This document shows, in pieces, positions 15,583-26,560 of a stretch of 64,000 nt of DNA. Location: contig JAHBTL010000013.1 of NCBI GenBank assembly GCA_019638615.1, positions 62,001 through 126,000 of the forward strand, in the 5' to 3' direction. The notes under the pieces are model-generated. The model saw nothing but the letters and a program-made list of their open reading frames with translations, made no database searches and had not been told where the DNA came from. The translations under genes and the position numbers were made by a program. This DNA comes from Chitinophagaceae bacterium. GTDB lineage: Bacteria; Bacteroidota; Bacteroidia; Chitinophagales; Chitinophagaceae. The first letter of the stretch is position 1. Every line of letters begins with the position of its first letter.

Positions 15583-18500
15583 CTATGGTGCAAGTGATAT
15601 ATTGACCGTTATGCCCGCCCGGGTGGTTGTCATAGGTGCCGATGAAGAAATATAGGGCAGTCTTCGCTGCTGATCAAAATAAAACTTGAGTTGTATGCGG
15701 TTGCTTAATACGTAATCAATAGTGGGATATATAATAATCACTTTTTGCCCATTGGTAGCAAATGCATTTTCCTGGTCGAGCCTGCTGTTGGCGGTAATGT
15801 CGTCCTGTATACTGAACTCCAGCGAGAACTTTACATCACTTTCGGATTTTTTACCTGTACTATCGGAACTGCTCTTTTTAAACAGGCTGATATTAAACGG
15901 CAGGTTAAAGCCACGTATACGCCAGGATGCATTCACGCGGATTTTCGAGGAACGCATTTCGCTCAACTGGTAATCAATCAAACTAAGACTGAGCGTTCGG
16001 CTTTTGGTATACTCAAAACCGGCAGTCAACTGGTTGGTTAAAGCAAAATCAAGTCCCACCAGGGGTGCAAACTGTTCCTGGATGGTAATATTAGGTACCA
16101 GGAAGTATGGAATGAAATTATTGGAAACCGTATCAATAAACGATGGGAAGCTCAATCCCCACCTGTCCTGGAAAAGAAGGTTCGAGTTGAATGAGTTCAT
16201 TGATAAGGTGCTGTTATAAACATGGGTAAGCGTAAAATTGGTAAATATTTTATCAAGAGGTGCAATACGGTTCAAACCACGATATGTAATTTTCCAGTTG
16301 GGTTTAGGCAGATAGCCTGAAAAAGGATTTGATCTTACATTGGATCCGGTAGTTTTCAGCAGGGCAATATTATTGGGATCTTTATTGGTATAGGCGGCCA
16401 CAAATGAGGGAATTAACACATCCTGCGCATAACGGCTATAACCCAGGTAATACCCGTCTGTTCCCTTTACCTGGCTGTACGGGTTTTGCTTACCCAACCG
16501 TTCAGAAAGAATGATCCTGTTATCCTGGAACTTCTTGAACGTTTCGCTGATCACATTCGGATCTGTTTTTTTGAACAGGGTTTGAAATGAGATATAGCTG
16601 ATACTGAACCCGCCGCCAGCATAAGGGTTCAAATGCGCGAACTGCCCGCTGCCAAGCGTGTCCTTGAACAATTCACTATAGGTACGGCTGAATGTTTTGT
16701 TCATATTCAGGTTGATCGTCAGATCCCTTACCGGCTCAAGATCCGCGGTGGCTGTAAACTGCTGATCAAAAGTCTGGCGCGTCAGGTTGTTCTGCAAGCT
16801 GTCTTTCGAGATCAAGCCTTTCCGCGCCGCGTTGTTCAGCCAGTTGCTATCGGGCTGCCTGCCTAAAATGAATCCTAATCCCGGCGCCATGCTTCCCCAG
16901 TTCTGCCCCAGTTGTTTGGTGCTATCCATATAACCCGGTATAAAAGTGGTGGCGCCTTCGCTGTAAGAAAAGTTAATCCTTTTTAAAGAGGTCAGTACCT
17001 TGCCGATACCCTTTACAAAACCGCTCAGTTCCGGAAGGTCATTCGGATCTCTTTTCTTTTTTGTTTTAGTTGTATCGGAAGGGGGTTTTCTACCCGGCGG
17101 TTGCGGAGGCTGCTGCGTATTATTGCCTCCCTGGTTTTGATCGAGCGCCCTCAAAATCCTGAACTTACTGTATAACCGGTTAAAATCAAAATCGATAGTG
17201 GCTGCTTTGGCATTGCTGTTTTGAATGGTATTACCAAGATTGATCGCCAGCCGGGAAGCACCCATCCAGCTATACGTGGTTTTATAGGCAAGGTTAGCGG
17301 TGGTCCAGTCAATTAAAGGCAGCTTATTGGTGGGCAAAGCATAAGTAAAATCCATTCGCTGGTTAAACAATACATTTCTTCCCCCTTTAAAAAAGTTACT
17401 TCTAACCGTATCCTTCTTTGCTTTGCTGTCCAGGCGGCCCGAGGGTTCATCTATGCGCGCATTGTTCAGCGATTCATAATCAAAGTTCAGCGAACGGGTA
17501 ATGTCCCAACGGTAATTATAGCGCCGGTCGAACGTAAAGAACTTATCAAAGGTTTCCGGAATTTTGTACGGACTCGGCAAAGTACCCGGCACATACACTT
17601 CGCGCGGGCGCACCGCGCCAAACTGGCGGTTTACATCCCAACGTATACCTATTAACGAAGGGGTTGGGTTCAAGTTAAAATCCCTGATCATATCCAGCCA
17701 TAGCGATTTACTTTTGACCAGTTTCTTAAACGGCTCCCACGATTTAGGCTGCCCTGTATAATTATACCCGATGCCGCCTTTGTATTTTTTTATTTCATTG
17801 TTCTCAATAAGCGAAGTGTGTCCCTTGATGGACGTATAAGAATAGCTGAGATCGAAGTTCGACAGGCTCCACAGCCTTTGCTTTTTACCTTCAGGCAATG
17901 TTTTTCTTACATTGGTGAAGTTGATGGTTTTAATGGTGGTGATATCAATAGCGGCTCTTCGCACAGAATCACTTTTATCTCCTGCGGCGTCCAGTTTATC
18001 ACGCAGCTTAATATCCCGGTCATAAGGGTCATATTCCGGCGTGCTGATGGTTTGCGAAATACTGGCATACATTGGGATTTCCACTCCTACCCCCCTGGGT
18101 AAAAGCTTACCCAATTGCAGGTTGGCGGCAGCGTCAAATTGTACAAAGTCTTCGCGGGCGCGCTCATTTACGCGTTGTTCAATCGCCCCAAAGCCAACGG
18201 TATGCGTATTGCCTGACAGTGTAAGCGTTCCCAGGTCGGCTAACGCAATATCTACCCTGCCGAGTGCCGCCCAGCCTCCCTTTTCATCTATCTGCGATAA
18301 TCTCAGCTCATTGATCCATACTTCAGTACAAATGGGTGCGCCTGTGCCATTGCCGGGATTTTCTATGCCCACTAAAAACCCTTTCACTTCCCCAAAATTC
18401 GGGCTTCCTATTACCGAATAAGTCCTGTTATCAACTGTTTTACGATAAATGTTATTGGGATTAAACAGTTGCAGGTTCCTTTCTGTTTTCAGTTGTTCCA

Positions 18501-21500
18501 GTATACCCAGGTCGAAGTCGAGATTATTTTCTTCCGGCCATATTTCCGTATCAACAGTAGCTCCAAACGGAGTTATTTTTAAAGGAATCTTTATTTCGTA
18601 AAAGTTATTAATAAAGTCATTGCCTATTCTTATCACTGCATTGATCCTTCCATCCGTTAATGCCGGCTGCCCCTGTACACTTTCGGCATGTATAAACATC
18701 ATCAGCCGCCTGAACTGTCGGATATCCAGGTTATAGGTTTTAAACACGGCCCTTGATTCGCCGCTGGGCAAATTGCATATCTGCATGTTCATGCTCTGCT
18801 CATTCTGTAGAATGTTGATGCCGCCATTGCTTAATGCCTGTACCCTTTCTATGCCCGGGGGCATCCGGTAAACAACGGGTTGTCTCCGGTCGTTTTCTTC
18901 TATATTCACAGCCCCCACGTTAAAGCTTACGGGATCGGTGGCGCTAACGGGTTTGTATACTCCTGCCGTATCCAGCTCATAAGTGAACTTTCTCCATTGG
19001 TTCCTGACCAGCTCCAGCTTGGCAAAACGCAACACCGTTGAATCTTCAAACCCGGTCATAAACATCCTGATAAACTGGATGGATTTAAAATCGGGGATAT
19101 TACCGATTTTTTTATCGTAGCTGTTAACAGGTACTCTGAACTGATACCAGGTTTGGTTTTCTTTTGCCCCGTTTGCCAGTTGAACGCTTACTTCTTTTTT
19201 ATCTACAATAAAATTCGACCCGATCTGCATGTCGGAGTGTGTCTTGGGTTTGATCTCTATCCTGTACTGAAAATATTCTTCATTTTCATTCAATGTATTG
19301 TCTTTATTCAGGTCTTCTGCATCGGGGTACAAAGTGGCGGCAGACGAAAACTGGGAACTGGCGGAAGATACGGGAGAGTTACCCTGCGGACTGTTAAAGT
19401 TTTTGTATCGGGCCAGGATGCCTGCGCTGATCTTGTCGTATTCCGCATCCCTGTAATATCGGAAGTTGTCTGAGGAGGGATCTGTCAATGCATTTTGATA
19501 TGCCTGTGAACCGGCGCCAAAAGTTGTTTGAAGCTGCTGTAAGTAGGATTGACGTACGGAACGTTCGTCATCATCGCCCAAACCATCAAAGCCCACATCC
19601 TGGTAGGGTCGGTCTGCAGGATCGTTGCTGAAAGCCTGCGTAACCTGTATAGGATTTACGGGAACGGTTCCCCATACAGAGTTATCCGTTTGAGCAGGTA
19701 TGGCAGGGGTGGGAAGCCCGTTTTCATACGCCCGTTTACCGTCTTTTAAAATGTCTTCCGATACATTACCCAGGTTAAAATAAAGCTGCCCGCCGGCAGA
19801 GTTTTCGTTTTTGATATAGGGATCCAGTATCCAGAATTCTATGAATTCAACATTGTTGGTTTCGAAATCTGTCTGGTCAATGGAACGCATCATGCCCCCC
19901 CAGCGTTGCCGTGGGTTGGTCAGCCGGCCACTTGATTCCAGCCCGGATGCATCGTAATTATAAGGGCCTCTTTCACGGGGATAATATGCCAGGTCGAAGG
20001 TTACCAGTTGGTTTTGACCAAAGTCGGGTGTTCGCAGCGGAAATATTTCTGCCTGCGATACTGCGCGAACCCGCGGATCAGACAATTCTTCTACATTTCC
20101 CTGTAACGGGTTGCTTGAATTGCGGCTTTCCTGCAATATGGGCTCAATATTATACCATGCCAGCTTAGCCCTGTTTTTTCCATAATCAAGGTTATTATAC
20201 TGATCGGCTTCGGGAAAAAGCACATTCCCGCTGCGGTCGGTAGCGCCTTGCGGCGTGCTGGCAAGCGCCCAGCCTATGAGCGGAAAGCGGAGGTCTATAC
20301 TGGCCCGCGTTCCTTCAAAATCATCAATATAGATCAACCCGTTTTTACCCTTGCCGATTTGTGGCGCGTGTCCCGGAATAAGTTTAGCTGCTTCGCCAAA
20401 CGCTGTAATGCTGGATGTTCCGTTGGGAGTGTAAAACGGCAGCTTATCCAGCCACCTGTTAAGACGGGGTACTTCGTTCCTGTAGTTGAAATCAACCCCC
20501 ACCATGGTATTGCGGATCGGGTCTTCGCCGTAACCCATTTTGGTAAAATAGGGACGCTCGCTGAGGCGCACCGCCGTGGCGCCAATAGAGAGGTTTTTAT
20601 TGGCAAGATAATCAAGCCTCAAACCCATGTAATTGCGTTGCTGTAAGCCAAAAGCCGCCTGGTTTTCAAACTGCACGTCTACCGGCACTCCCGAACTCAG
20701 GATGGCCTGGTTTAATATTCTTACCGTACCCAGGCTGTAGTTGATTTCATAGTCCGCACCTTCCTGCAGGGTACGCCCGCCGGCCGTTACCGTAACCGAA
20801 CCCTGTGGCACATTGAAGGCATTGAGTGAAATTTCTGATTGCCCCATAGAGGAAGCCCTGGCTGTTCCCTTCATTACAAACCGGTTGAGGTTGGCATAGG
20901 TTTGGGCAATTGCCTTTATGGTATCATACAATGGCAGGTATAAATATTTCTGCCGCAGGGCAGGATCGTTGAATGCAAATTGCAGGTCGCGCCCGAAAGG
21001 CTCCAGTACCGGGAAAATGATCTGGGCCTGGTCAGACATGACCGTGTATCCCTCCATAAAGTCAAAAACGCCATCAGGTTGGGGATCGTTCTGGTTATTC
21101 AGCCGGTCCAGGTTTAGCAATGTAAGAAGCGGTACCCCCGCCTGGTCGCCTTCGGGTAAGTATCTTTTTTGCCCCCCGCCTGGTTCATCATACAGTATAT
21201 TCAACTGGAAATCTGTACGATCCAGTGCGGAAAGATAATCTCCGTTGTCGCTTTTCAGCGTATAAATATTTTTCATCATCAGGTCCCATATGGGGAGCTG
21301 GGTACGTGCCGAAGTAGCTTTCAGCAGTTTCAGGAACAATACTTTTTGAACCCCCGAAGTGGAATCCACCGGCACATCCTGCGAAAATTCGCCTACCTGG
21401 TAAACCCTTCCGTTGTAAGTATATTGATATGCCACGGCTAACACTTCGTTGGGCTGAAGGGGGGCCCTTAACGAAAGGTATCCTAACTGGCGGTTGTATA

Positions 21501-22842
21501 TATACTGACTGGAATCGAGCTTACGGGCGAAGGTCTTTTCGAAATCCTGTACCTGCCGGAGACCCATAGCAGTAAGATTGCTTACTGTAAGCGAAGGATT
21601 CCGGTTAGCCGAATTGCTCACTATGCGGGAATACAGGGTATTGGCATCGTTGCGGGGCAAATCCAATGCACTCCCCGAACCTCCCCATGCCCCGTAAGGC
21701 GCCGGTTCGGCTATGTCCATCAATCCCACAATATCACGGGTATCGGTCGTAACGCCTGTTCCGGTTCTGTTGGTTACCCATACCTCCATGCGCATTACCT
21801 GTACCTGCGACGAAATAAGCGGAATGGTTTTCATCGCATCGTTGTACTTACGGTTAAAATACTGCGCCAGCAAAAAGTGCCTGTTTTCATCGTAATCATC
21901 GCCTCTTACAGTAATGGCAGAGGTAGAAGCTCCCCCCTGTAACGCCCGCGACTGCCGCTGCGAGCGCTGTGTGGCAAATACGCCTGTAACCCATAGCTTC
22001 CCGAACTGTAGCTGCGTTTTTACACCAAATAATGATTGTGCTCCCGGTATTAATGTTCCTTTTGAGGCGAAGCTGGTATTGCCCAGCTCGATTTTTTTAA
22101 TAATTTCATCCGGTTTCCCCGTGTATTCAAGCTTCAACTGGTTTTCCCAGTCAAAAGTAGATTGGGTATTGTATGAAATGGGGAGTTTGACCTTATCGCC
22201 AATATTGGCAATTACATTCAGGTTAGCGGCCATATCAAAATCAAACCCGCCGTTTCGCCTGGCTCTTTCAGGAAGGGTGGGATTTTTTACATTTTGCCCC
22301 TGGTAGCCTGCCGTAATGCTTACATTGCCCTGTGGACGGATATCCACTTTGCCATTTCCAAAAAGGCGGTTGAACAAATCATCGGTGGCTGTTAGTTTGG
22401 GACGGAGCAGACTCCTGTTTAAAAGACTGATGGTATTAGCCCGCTGGCGGAAATAATCCGTTTCCTGTTTACGCGATTGTATACGCATAAACTCTTCGAA
22501 TGTAAGCGTAGTGGGCTTACGGTAATATGTATCACCGATCTTTTCGATGATATAATATTTTTTCTCCTTATAATCGTAAACGATAGAATCTTTGATGTTG
22601 GAAGGGTCATTCAGGTCAAAGCTATTGTACCTGTTGGAAGTCATCCGGTCGGTGCGCCTGTCGTATATAGGGTATTTCAATGTGTCTACGCCTGTAATAG
22701 AGTCTTTGGAAGAGGGGATAGAATCCCTTTGCTGTAAGCTACCTGCAAATACGGGCACAGCCATTACGGTTGCGTTCAATACAACGATTGCTGCAATGAA
22801 TGAAATAATACGAACAATATCCGTATAGTGAGAGGTCGTCAA
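15583..22842 (-). CDS. SprA (Sov), outer-membrane translocon of the type IX secretion system
   Basis: A 2419-residue protein, matching the ~2400-residue SprA family in length and composition. SprA forms the very large beta-barrel through which T9SS exports gliding adhesins and surface enzymes. An N-terminal hydrophobic export signal is followed by the SprA-type region with RQRANTISLLNRSLLRP and repeated barrel strands (GRPYFTKMGYGEDP, DDFEGTRASIDLRFPLIGW, KIRVNASWRIRGFNLP). A large extracellular insert fills the middle. A proline-rich linker (TQQPPQPPGRKPP) interrupts the last third, and the end is a strand-rich barrel finishing GITVNISLAP. It lies 33 bp downstream of ruvA in the same direction, a neighbourhood common in Bacteroidota. 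Confidence 0.95.
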   Translation of the reverse strand: MTTSHYTDIVRIISFIAAIVVLNATVMAVPVFAGSLQQRDSIPSSKDSITGVDTLKYPIYDRRTDRMTSNRYNSFDLNDPSNIKDSIVYDYKEKKYYIIEKIGDTYYRKPTTLTFEEFMRIQSRKQETDYFRQRANTISLLNRSLLRPKLTATDDLFNRLFGNGKVDIRPQGNVSITAGYQGQNVKNPTLPERARRNGGFDFDMAANLNVIANIGDKVKLPISYNTQSTFDWENQLKLEYTGKPDEIIKKIELGNTSFASKGTLIPGAQSLFGVKTQLQFGKLWVTGVFATQRSQRQSRALQGGASTSAITVRGDDYDENRHFLLAQYFNRKYNDAMKTIPLISSQVQVMRMEVWVTNRTGTGVTTDTRDIVGLMDIAEPAPYGAWGGSGSALDLPRNDANTLYSRIVSNSANRNPSLTVSNLTAMGLRQVQDFEKTFARKLDSSQYIYNRQLGYLSLRAPLQPNEVLAVAYQYTYNGRVYQVGEFSQDVPVDSTSGVQKVLFLKLLKATSARTQLPIWDLMMKNIYTLKSDNGDYLSALDRTDFQLNILYDEPGGGQKRYLPEGDQAGVPLLTLLNLDRLNNQNDPQPDGVFDFMEGYTVMSDQAQIIFPVLEPFGRDLQFAFNDPALRQKYLYLPLYDTIKAIAQTYANLNRFVMKGTARASSMGQSEISLNAFNVPQGSVTVTAGGRTLQEGADYEINYSLGTVRILNQAILSSGVPVDVQFENQAAFGLQQRNYMGLRLDYLANKNLSIGATAVRLSERPYFTKMGYGEDPIRNTMVGVDFNYRNEVPRLNRWLDKLPFYTPNGTSSITAFGEAAKLIPGHAPQIGKGKNGLIYIDDFEGTRASIDLRFPLIGWALASTPQGATDRSGNVLFPEADQYNNLDYGKNRAKLAWYNIEPILQESRNSSNPLQGNVEELSDPRVRAVSQAEIFPLRTPDFGQNQLVTFDLAYYPRERGPYNYDASGLESSGRLTNPRQRWGGMMRSIDQTDFETNNVEFIEFWILDPYIKNENSAGGQLYFNLGNVSEDILKDGKRAYENGLPTPAIPAQTDNSVWGTVPVNPIQVTQAFSNDPADRPYQDVGFDGLGDDDERSVRQSYLQQLQTTFGAGSQAYQNALTDPSSDNFRYYRDAEYDKISAGILARYKNFNSPQGNSPVSSASSQFSSAATLYPDAEDLNKDNTLNENEEYFQYRIEIKPKTHSDMQIGSNFIVDKKEVSVQLANGAKENQTWYQFRVPVNSYDKKIGNIPDFKSIQFIRMFMTGFEDSTVLRFAKLELVRNQWRKFTYELDTAGVYKPVSATDPVSFNVGAVNIEENDRRQPVVYRMPPGIERVQALSNGGINILQNEQSMNMQICNLPSGESRAVFKTYNLDIRQFRRLMMFIHAESVQGQPALTDGRINAVIRIGNDFINNFYEIKIPLKITPFGATVDTEIWPEENNLDFDLGILEQLKTERNLQLFNPNNIYRKTVDNRTYSVIGSPNFGEVKGFLVGIENPGNGTGAPICTEVWINELRLSQIDEKGGWAALGRVDIALADLGTLTLSGNTHTVGFGAIEQRVNERAREDFVQFDAAANLQLGKLLPRGVGVEIPMYASISQTISTPEYDPYDRDIKLRDKLDAAGDKSDSVRRAAIDITTIKTINFTNVRKTLPEGKKQRLWSLSNFDLSYSYTSIKGHTSLIENNEIKKYKGGIGYNYTGQPKSWEPFKKLVKSKSLWLDMIRDFNLNPTPSLIGIRWDVNRQFGAVRPREVYVPGTLPSPYKIPETFDKFFTFDRRYNYRWDITRSLNFDYESLNNARIDEPSGRLDSKAKKDTVRSNFFKGGRNVLFNQRMDFTYALPTNKLPLIDWTTANLAYKTTYSWMGASRLAINLGNTIQNSNAKAATIDFDFNRLYSKFRILRALDQNQGGNNTQQPPQPPGRKPPSDTTKTKKKRDPNDLPELSGFVKGIGKVLTSLKRINFSYSEGATTFIPGYMDSTKQLGQNWGSMAPGLGFILGRQPDSNWLNNAARKGLISKDSLQNNLTRQTFDQQFTATADLEPVRDLTINLNMNKTFSRTYSELFKDTLGSGQFAHLNPYAGGGFSISYISFQTLFKKTDPNVISETFKKFQDNRIILSERLGKQNPYSQVKGTDGYYLGYSRYAQDVLIPSFVAAYTNKDPNNIALLKTTGSNVRSNPFSGYLPKPNWKITYRGLNRIAPLDKIFTNFTLTHVYNSTLSMNSFNSNLLFQDRWGLSFPSFIDTVSNNFIPYFLVPNITIQEQFAPLVGLDFALTNQLTAGFEYTKSRTLSLSLIDYQLSEMRSSKIRVNASWRIRGFNLPFNISLFKKSSSDSTGKKSESDVKFSLEFSIQDDITANSRLDQENAFATNGQKVIIIYPTIDYVLSNRIQLKFYFDQQRRLPYISSSAPMTTTRAGITVNISLAP

Positions 22843-22875
22843 TTTTCCCGTCTTGTTTAGTGGGTATAATTCTTC

Positions 22876-23460
22876 TCAAATAAGCTGTAACGCGGTTTTA
22901 ATTAAAATTTCCAGGTTTTCAGATGAGGGGGCGGATGCGACAGCTTTTTTAACCGCATTTTCCGCTGCTGAGCGGGCTATGCCTAAAGCTACCAGGGCAT
23001 TTAACGCATCCGTTTCCAAAGTATTGTTTCTGAATGCAGAACTTGTTGTTCCTGCATTATTTTTATTCAGTTTATCTCTTAGTTCAAGCACAATTCTTTC
23101 TGCTGATTTTTTACCAATTCCTTTTATTTTTTCAAGCGCCAGGATATCTCCTCTGATAATAGCTTGTGCCAGTTCGTCGGGCCGCATGGCCGAAAGCATC
23201 ATCCGGGCGGTGGAAGTGCCTACCCCGTTTACGCTTATCAACTGGATAAACAGGTTCTTTTCAGTCAGGTCAAAAAAGCCATACAATGTATGAGCATCTT
23301 CCTTTATATGAAGCCAGGTATGTAACGACCCCTGATCAAGCGATTGAATTTGTGAATACGTATTCAAACTGATCTGCACTTCATAGCCTACTCCATGCAC
23401 TTCTATATGCACTACCGCAGGAGACTTATATACAAACTTGCCTGTTACAAACGCTATCAT
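22876..23460 (-). CDS. Holliday junction branch-migration protein RuvA
   Basis: A 194-residue subunit of the RuvABC resolvasome, which binds four-way junctions and loads RuvB. The N-terminal OB-fold begins MIAFVTGKFVYKSPAVVHIEVHG. The two helix-hairpin-helix motifs are visible at LISVNGVGTSTARMMLS and LEKIKGIGKKSAERIVLELRD. The C-terminal RuvB-contact domain is DALNALVALGIARSAAENAVKKA. The length is standard for the family. It is first in a two-gene unit with sprA and diverges from fabH, sharing a 111-bp control region. Confidence 0.95.
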   Translation of the reverse strand: MIAFVTGKFVYKSPAVVHIEVHGVGYEVQISLNTYSQIQSLDQGSLHTWLHIKEDAHTLYGFFDLTEKNLFIQLISVNGVGTSTARMMLSAMRPDELAQAIIRGDILALEKIKGIGKKSAERIVLELRDKLNKNNAGTTSSAFRNNTLETDALNALVALGIARSAAENAVKKAVASAPSSENLEILIKTALQLI

Positions 23461-23517
23461 CTCTTAAAAGGGAGACAAAGATAAAGGATGTGGCAGTAGA
23501 AAACCAGCATTGTGGAT

Positions 23518-23546
23518 TTTGATTTATCCCGATAATTGTATTTTCG
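23518..23546 (+). promoter_or_regulatory. Promoter of fabH (Bacteroidota type)
   Basis: TTTG (TTG at 23519-23521) is followed by a 17-nt spacer and TATTTTCG at 23539-23546, which matches TAnnTTTG at 7 of 8 positions. The ATG at 23572 is 25 nt beyond the box, giving a short leader of under 20 nt. Confidence 0.55.
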
Positions 23547-23571
23547 TGCCCAATTTAGAAACACGTTTAAC

Positions 23572-24564
23572 ATGATTCCAAAAATAAATGCCGCCATTAC
23601 TGCTGTAGGCGGCTATGTTCCTGAATACCGCTTAACCAATAGCGAACTGGAAAAATTAGTGGACACGAACGACGAATGGATACGCACCCGGACAGGCATT
23701 GATGAAAGAAGGATATTAAAAGGAGCAGGATTGGGCACATCGGATATGATAGTACCGGCAGTACAGGAAATTTTGGATAAACGTAAAATAAAAGCGGAAG
23801 AAATAGATTGCCTGATTGTGGGAACCGTTACCCCGGATACCATCTTTCCTTCAACCGCTAATATAACCTGCCATAAACTGGGGGCAGTCAATGCGTGGGG
23901 GTACGATTTAGCGGCGGCCTGTTCCGGTTTTTTATATGCGCTCACTACCGGGGCGGCATTAATTGAAAGCGGCAGGTATAAAAAAGTAGTAGTGGCAGGG
24001 GCTGATAAAATGAGCTCCATTGTTGATTACAGCGACCGGACCACCTGCATTATTTTTGGCGACGGCGCAGGCGCAGTTTTACTGGAACCTGATACCGAAG
24101 GCTACGGCGTATTGGACAGCCTTTTAAAAAGTGATGGGGCCGGCGGGCATCATTTGCACATGAAGGCGGGTGGTTCCATAAAGCCCGCCTCCATTGAAAC
24201 CGTTACCAATAAAGAACATTTTATTTACCAGGAAGGGCAGGCAGTATTTAAGCACGCCGTAAAAGATATGGCAGATGTTAGCTACGAGCTATTGCAACGC
24301 AATCAGCTTACAGGCGATGATATAGCATGGCTGGTACCTCACCAGGCAAACAAACGCATTATTGATGCTACCGCCAACCGCATAGGATTACCTGCCGAAA
24401 AAGTAATGTTAAACATCCAGCGTTTCGGCAATACTACCGCCGGCACTATTCCATTATGTCTTTGGGAATGGCAGGATAAATTAAAGAAGGGCGATAAGCT
24501 GGTGCTTGCCGCGTTCGGCGGTGGGTTTACCTGGGGAGCTACGCTTATAAAATGGGCATATTAA
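23572..24564 (+). CDS. 3-oxoacyl-ACP synthase III (KASIII), FabH
   Basis: A 330-residue condensing enzyme starting fatty-acid elongation by joining an acyl-CoA to malonyl-ACP. The Cys-His-Asn triad is visible: Cys in [13 protein letters not shown], His in [11 protein letters not shown], Asn in [12 protein letters not shown]. The N-terminus [15 protein letters not shown] and the end [16 protein letters not shown] are typical of FabH. The ATG at 23572 is preferred over a TTG 36 nt upstream, which would fall inside the promoter. It stands alone, unlike most fabH genes, which sit beside plsX or rpmF. A paralogue is at 30846-31895. Confidence 0.9.
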   Translation: MIPKINAAITAVGGYVPEYRLTNSELEKLVDTNDEWIRTRTGIDERRILKGAGLGTSDMIVPAVQEILDKRKIKAEEIDCLIVGTVTPDTIFPSTANITCHKLGAVNAWGYDLAAACSGFLYALTTGAALIESGRYKKVVVAGADKMSSIVDYSDRTTCIIFGDGAGAVLLEPDTEGYGVLDSLLKSDGAGGHHLHMKAGGSIKPASIETVTNKEHFIYQEGQAVFKHAVKDMADVSYELLQRNQLTGDDIAWLVPHQANKRIIDATANRIGLPAEKVMLNIQRFGNTTAGTIPLCLWEWQDKLKKGDKLVLAAFGGGFTWGATLIKWAY

Positions 24565-24617
24565 AAACCGCTTCTCCCCTGCTTCTATAACAAGTATCAT
24601 CGGAACAATACTCCTTT

Positions 24618-25622
24618 TTATTGAATACTTTTCTTGTTAAGCGCCTGCCATAACAGGTCTTTTAACTGTAAGAGCCCCTGCTGTGTTACAGACGAAATAA
24701 ACAAATGGGGAATATCAGCAGGCAGTTCCTTTTCTATCGCCGCTTTCAACTCATCGTCCAGCATATCGCTTTTACTGATGGCTATAATAAACTGTTTATG
24801 AAGCAGCTCGGGATTGTATTGCTCCAGCTCATTTACCAGCACTTCGAACTCTTTACGATGATTGGCGCTATCGGCAGGAATTAAAAAAAGCAATACCGGG
24901 TTTCGTTCAATATGCCTTAAAAATCTGTGTCCAAGCCCTTTGCCTTCCGCGGCGCCTTCAATAATGCCCGGCAGATCGGCAATGCAAAAGCTTTTTCCAT
25001 CCCTGTATGCTACCATTCCCAGGTTGGGAGTAATAGTGGTAAAAGCGTAATCAGCTATTTTAGGTTTTGCAGCGGTAATTGCCGAAAGCAGGGTAGATTT
25101 ACCGGCATTGGGAAACCCTACCAGCCCTACATCGGCCAATACTTTCAGTTCCAGCACTTTCCAGGCTTCCTGCCCCGGCTCGCCGGGTTGGGCGTATTCC
25201 GGCACCTGGTTGGTAGCTGTGGCAAAATTGGCATTGCCCAATCCGCCCCGCCCGCCTTTTATCCATACTACCTCCTGCCCGTCTTCAAGAATTTCTACCT
25301 CTTTTTTACCGGATTCTTCATCCATAGCAATCGTTCCGAGGGGTACCTCAATAATTACATCCTTACCATTTTTGCCTGTGCAATTATTACCACTTCCGCC
25401 TTCTCCGTTTTCAGCAATCACATTTTTAAAATAACGCAAATGAAGCAGCGTCCACAGGTTTTTATTTCCTTTCAAAACAATATGCCCCCCCCTGCCTCCA
25501 TCGCCGCCGTCGGGCCCGGCGGTAGGATTGTATTTGGTGCGCATAAAATGCCTGCTGCCCGCCCCGCCATGCCCGCTTTTACAGTACACTCTTATCTGGT
25601 CTACAAAATTTGATTTCTCCAT
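24618..25622 (-). CDS. Obg-family GTPase ObgE/CgtA
   Basis: A 334-residue essential ribosome-assembly GTPase. The glycine-rich N-terminal Obg fold is clear ([46 protein letters not shown]). The G domain follows, with G1 [13 protein letters not shown]3 DLPGIIEGA and G4 SKSD. The ATG at 25622 (MEKSNFVDQ) is chosen because upstream residues do not fit the family. The C-terminal OCT extension is absent, as in many Bacteroidota. It converges with fabH and lies downstream of an unknown membrane protein gene on the same strand. Confidence 0.93.
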   Translation of the reverse strand: MEKSNFVDQIRVYCKSGHGGAGSRHFMRTKYNPTAGPDGGDGGRGGHIVLKGNKNLWTLLHLRYFKNVIAENGEGGSGNNCTGKNGKDVIIEVPLGTIAMDEESGKKEVEILEDGQEVVWIKGGRGGLGNANFATATNQVPEYAQPGEPGQEAWKVLELKVLADVGLVGFPNAGKSTLLSAITAAKPKIADYAFTTITPNLGMVAYRDGKSFCIADLPGIIEGAAEGKGLGHRFLRHIERNPVLLFLIPADSANHRKEFEVLVNELEQYNPELLHKQFIIAISKSDMLDDELKAAIEKELPADIPHLFISSVTQQGLLQLKDLLWQALNKKSIQ

Positions 25623-25666
25623 TATCCGCTTTGCGCAAATATAACAGGATAACACATAACCGGGAG

Positions 25667-26413
25667 CTAATCTCCCACATTCATTGCCAAATCCTGGCCA
25701 TGCGGTTTTCTTTTGCGGCGGGTTGTTTCCCGTTTCCTGTATATAGATTTAATCCAGGCTGTTAACCCACATATAATACCCGCCAGCCCCAGTACCAACA
25801 CAATAACAGCCAATACTTCCTGTCCATTGCAAGCAATTGCACATGCCAAAGCAGCTATCACAACCATTAAAACTATTCCGGACAGTATAGCCAGGGTAAA
25901 CTTTACGCCTTTGTTTTTTGCCTCCTTATTTCCTCTGACTGTAACCATTAACCGCTTCAACTGTTTCTTAAGTTGCAGCTTTACCTGTCTTTTTTCCTTT
26001 GCCGTAATTTTCCTTTCCCCGCTACCGGGGTTAGTATTATACACATGAATTGGCTCCGGAGCAACCGAGCTTGCAGCAGCGGCATTGTACAAAGGCGAAA
26101 AAAGCTCAGTATTAAAAGCCACGATCAACATTATGAAAGAAGACAGCGCAACAATAAAATCATTGATCTTTTTCCTGATGTAATAGCGGTAACTGAAGTA
26201 AACCTTTTTATTTTTTTTATCCGGATAAGTCAATACCGCTATACCAAACAACAACAAAATAAAGTAAAAAGCATCACCTGAAAAACGCAAACCCATCACA
26301 CCAAGCTGATTGCCGATATACCAGGCTTCAAAAAACAAAAATATTTTTATCCCTGCTATCCACAACCGGGCCTGTTTTGGATGGCGCATGGCCCATACTG
26401 AAATTTTTTTCAT
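25667..26413 (-). CDS. Membrane protein of unknown function
   Basis: A 248-residue protein with about five hydrophobic segments: [75 protein letters not shown] and [18 protein letters not shown] basic soluble linker rich in Lys/Arg (about 130-170) separates the first three from the last two. The C-terminus is strongly basic ([15 protein letters not shown]). The second half resembles the small hydrophobic-plus-basic-tail membrane proteins common in Bacteroidota. No family was recognised. It is 44 bp upstream of obgE on the same strand and may be co-transcribed. Confidence 0.65.
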   Translation of the reverse strand: MKKISVWAMRHPKQARLWIAGIKIFLFFEAWYIGNQLGVMGLRFSGDAFYFILLLFGIAVLTYPDKKNKKVYFSYRYYIRKKINDFIVALSSFIMLIVAFNTELFSPLYNAAAASSVAPEPIHVYNTNPGSGERKITAKEKRQVKLQLKKQLKRLMVTVRGNKEAKNKGVKFTLAILSGIVLMVVIAALACAIACNGQEVLAVIVLVLGLAGIICGLTAWIKSIYRKRETTRRKRKPHGQDLAMNVGD

Positions 26414-26523
26414 ATGTGTACATTGTTTGTAAAAGATCAGTTAAATGCCTTTTAAATATAGCTATAACATATAAAACATTATACCATCTATTTGCCCGGT
26501 ATTACTCTCAATTGGTATTTTGC

Positions 26524-26554
26524 TTGTTCCGGCTGGTATAATTCGGTACCTTTG
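26524..26554 (+). promoter_or_regulatory. Promoter upstream of the GT20 fusion gene
   Basis: A TTG at 26524-26526 and an exact -7 element TACCTTTG at 26547-26554 are 20 nt apart, both fitting the Bacteroidota consensus. Transcription would start near 26561, about 200 nt before the ATG, leaving a long untranslated leader. Confidence 0.6.
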
Positions 26555-26560
26555 CAACGC

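Noticed and set aside
20248-20646. 132-codon open frame antisense to sprA
   Set aside because: One of many shadow frames within the 7.3-kb sprA gene, without any independent support.
24927-25613. 228-codon open frame antisense to obgE
   Set aside because: It mirrors the glycine-rich Obg domain, giving Pro/Ala-rich nonsense; obgE on the minus strand has full motif support.
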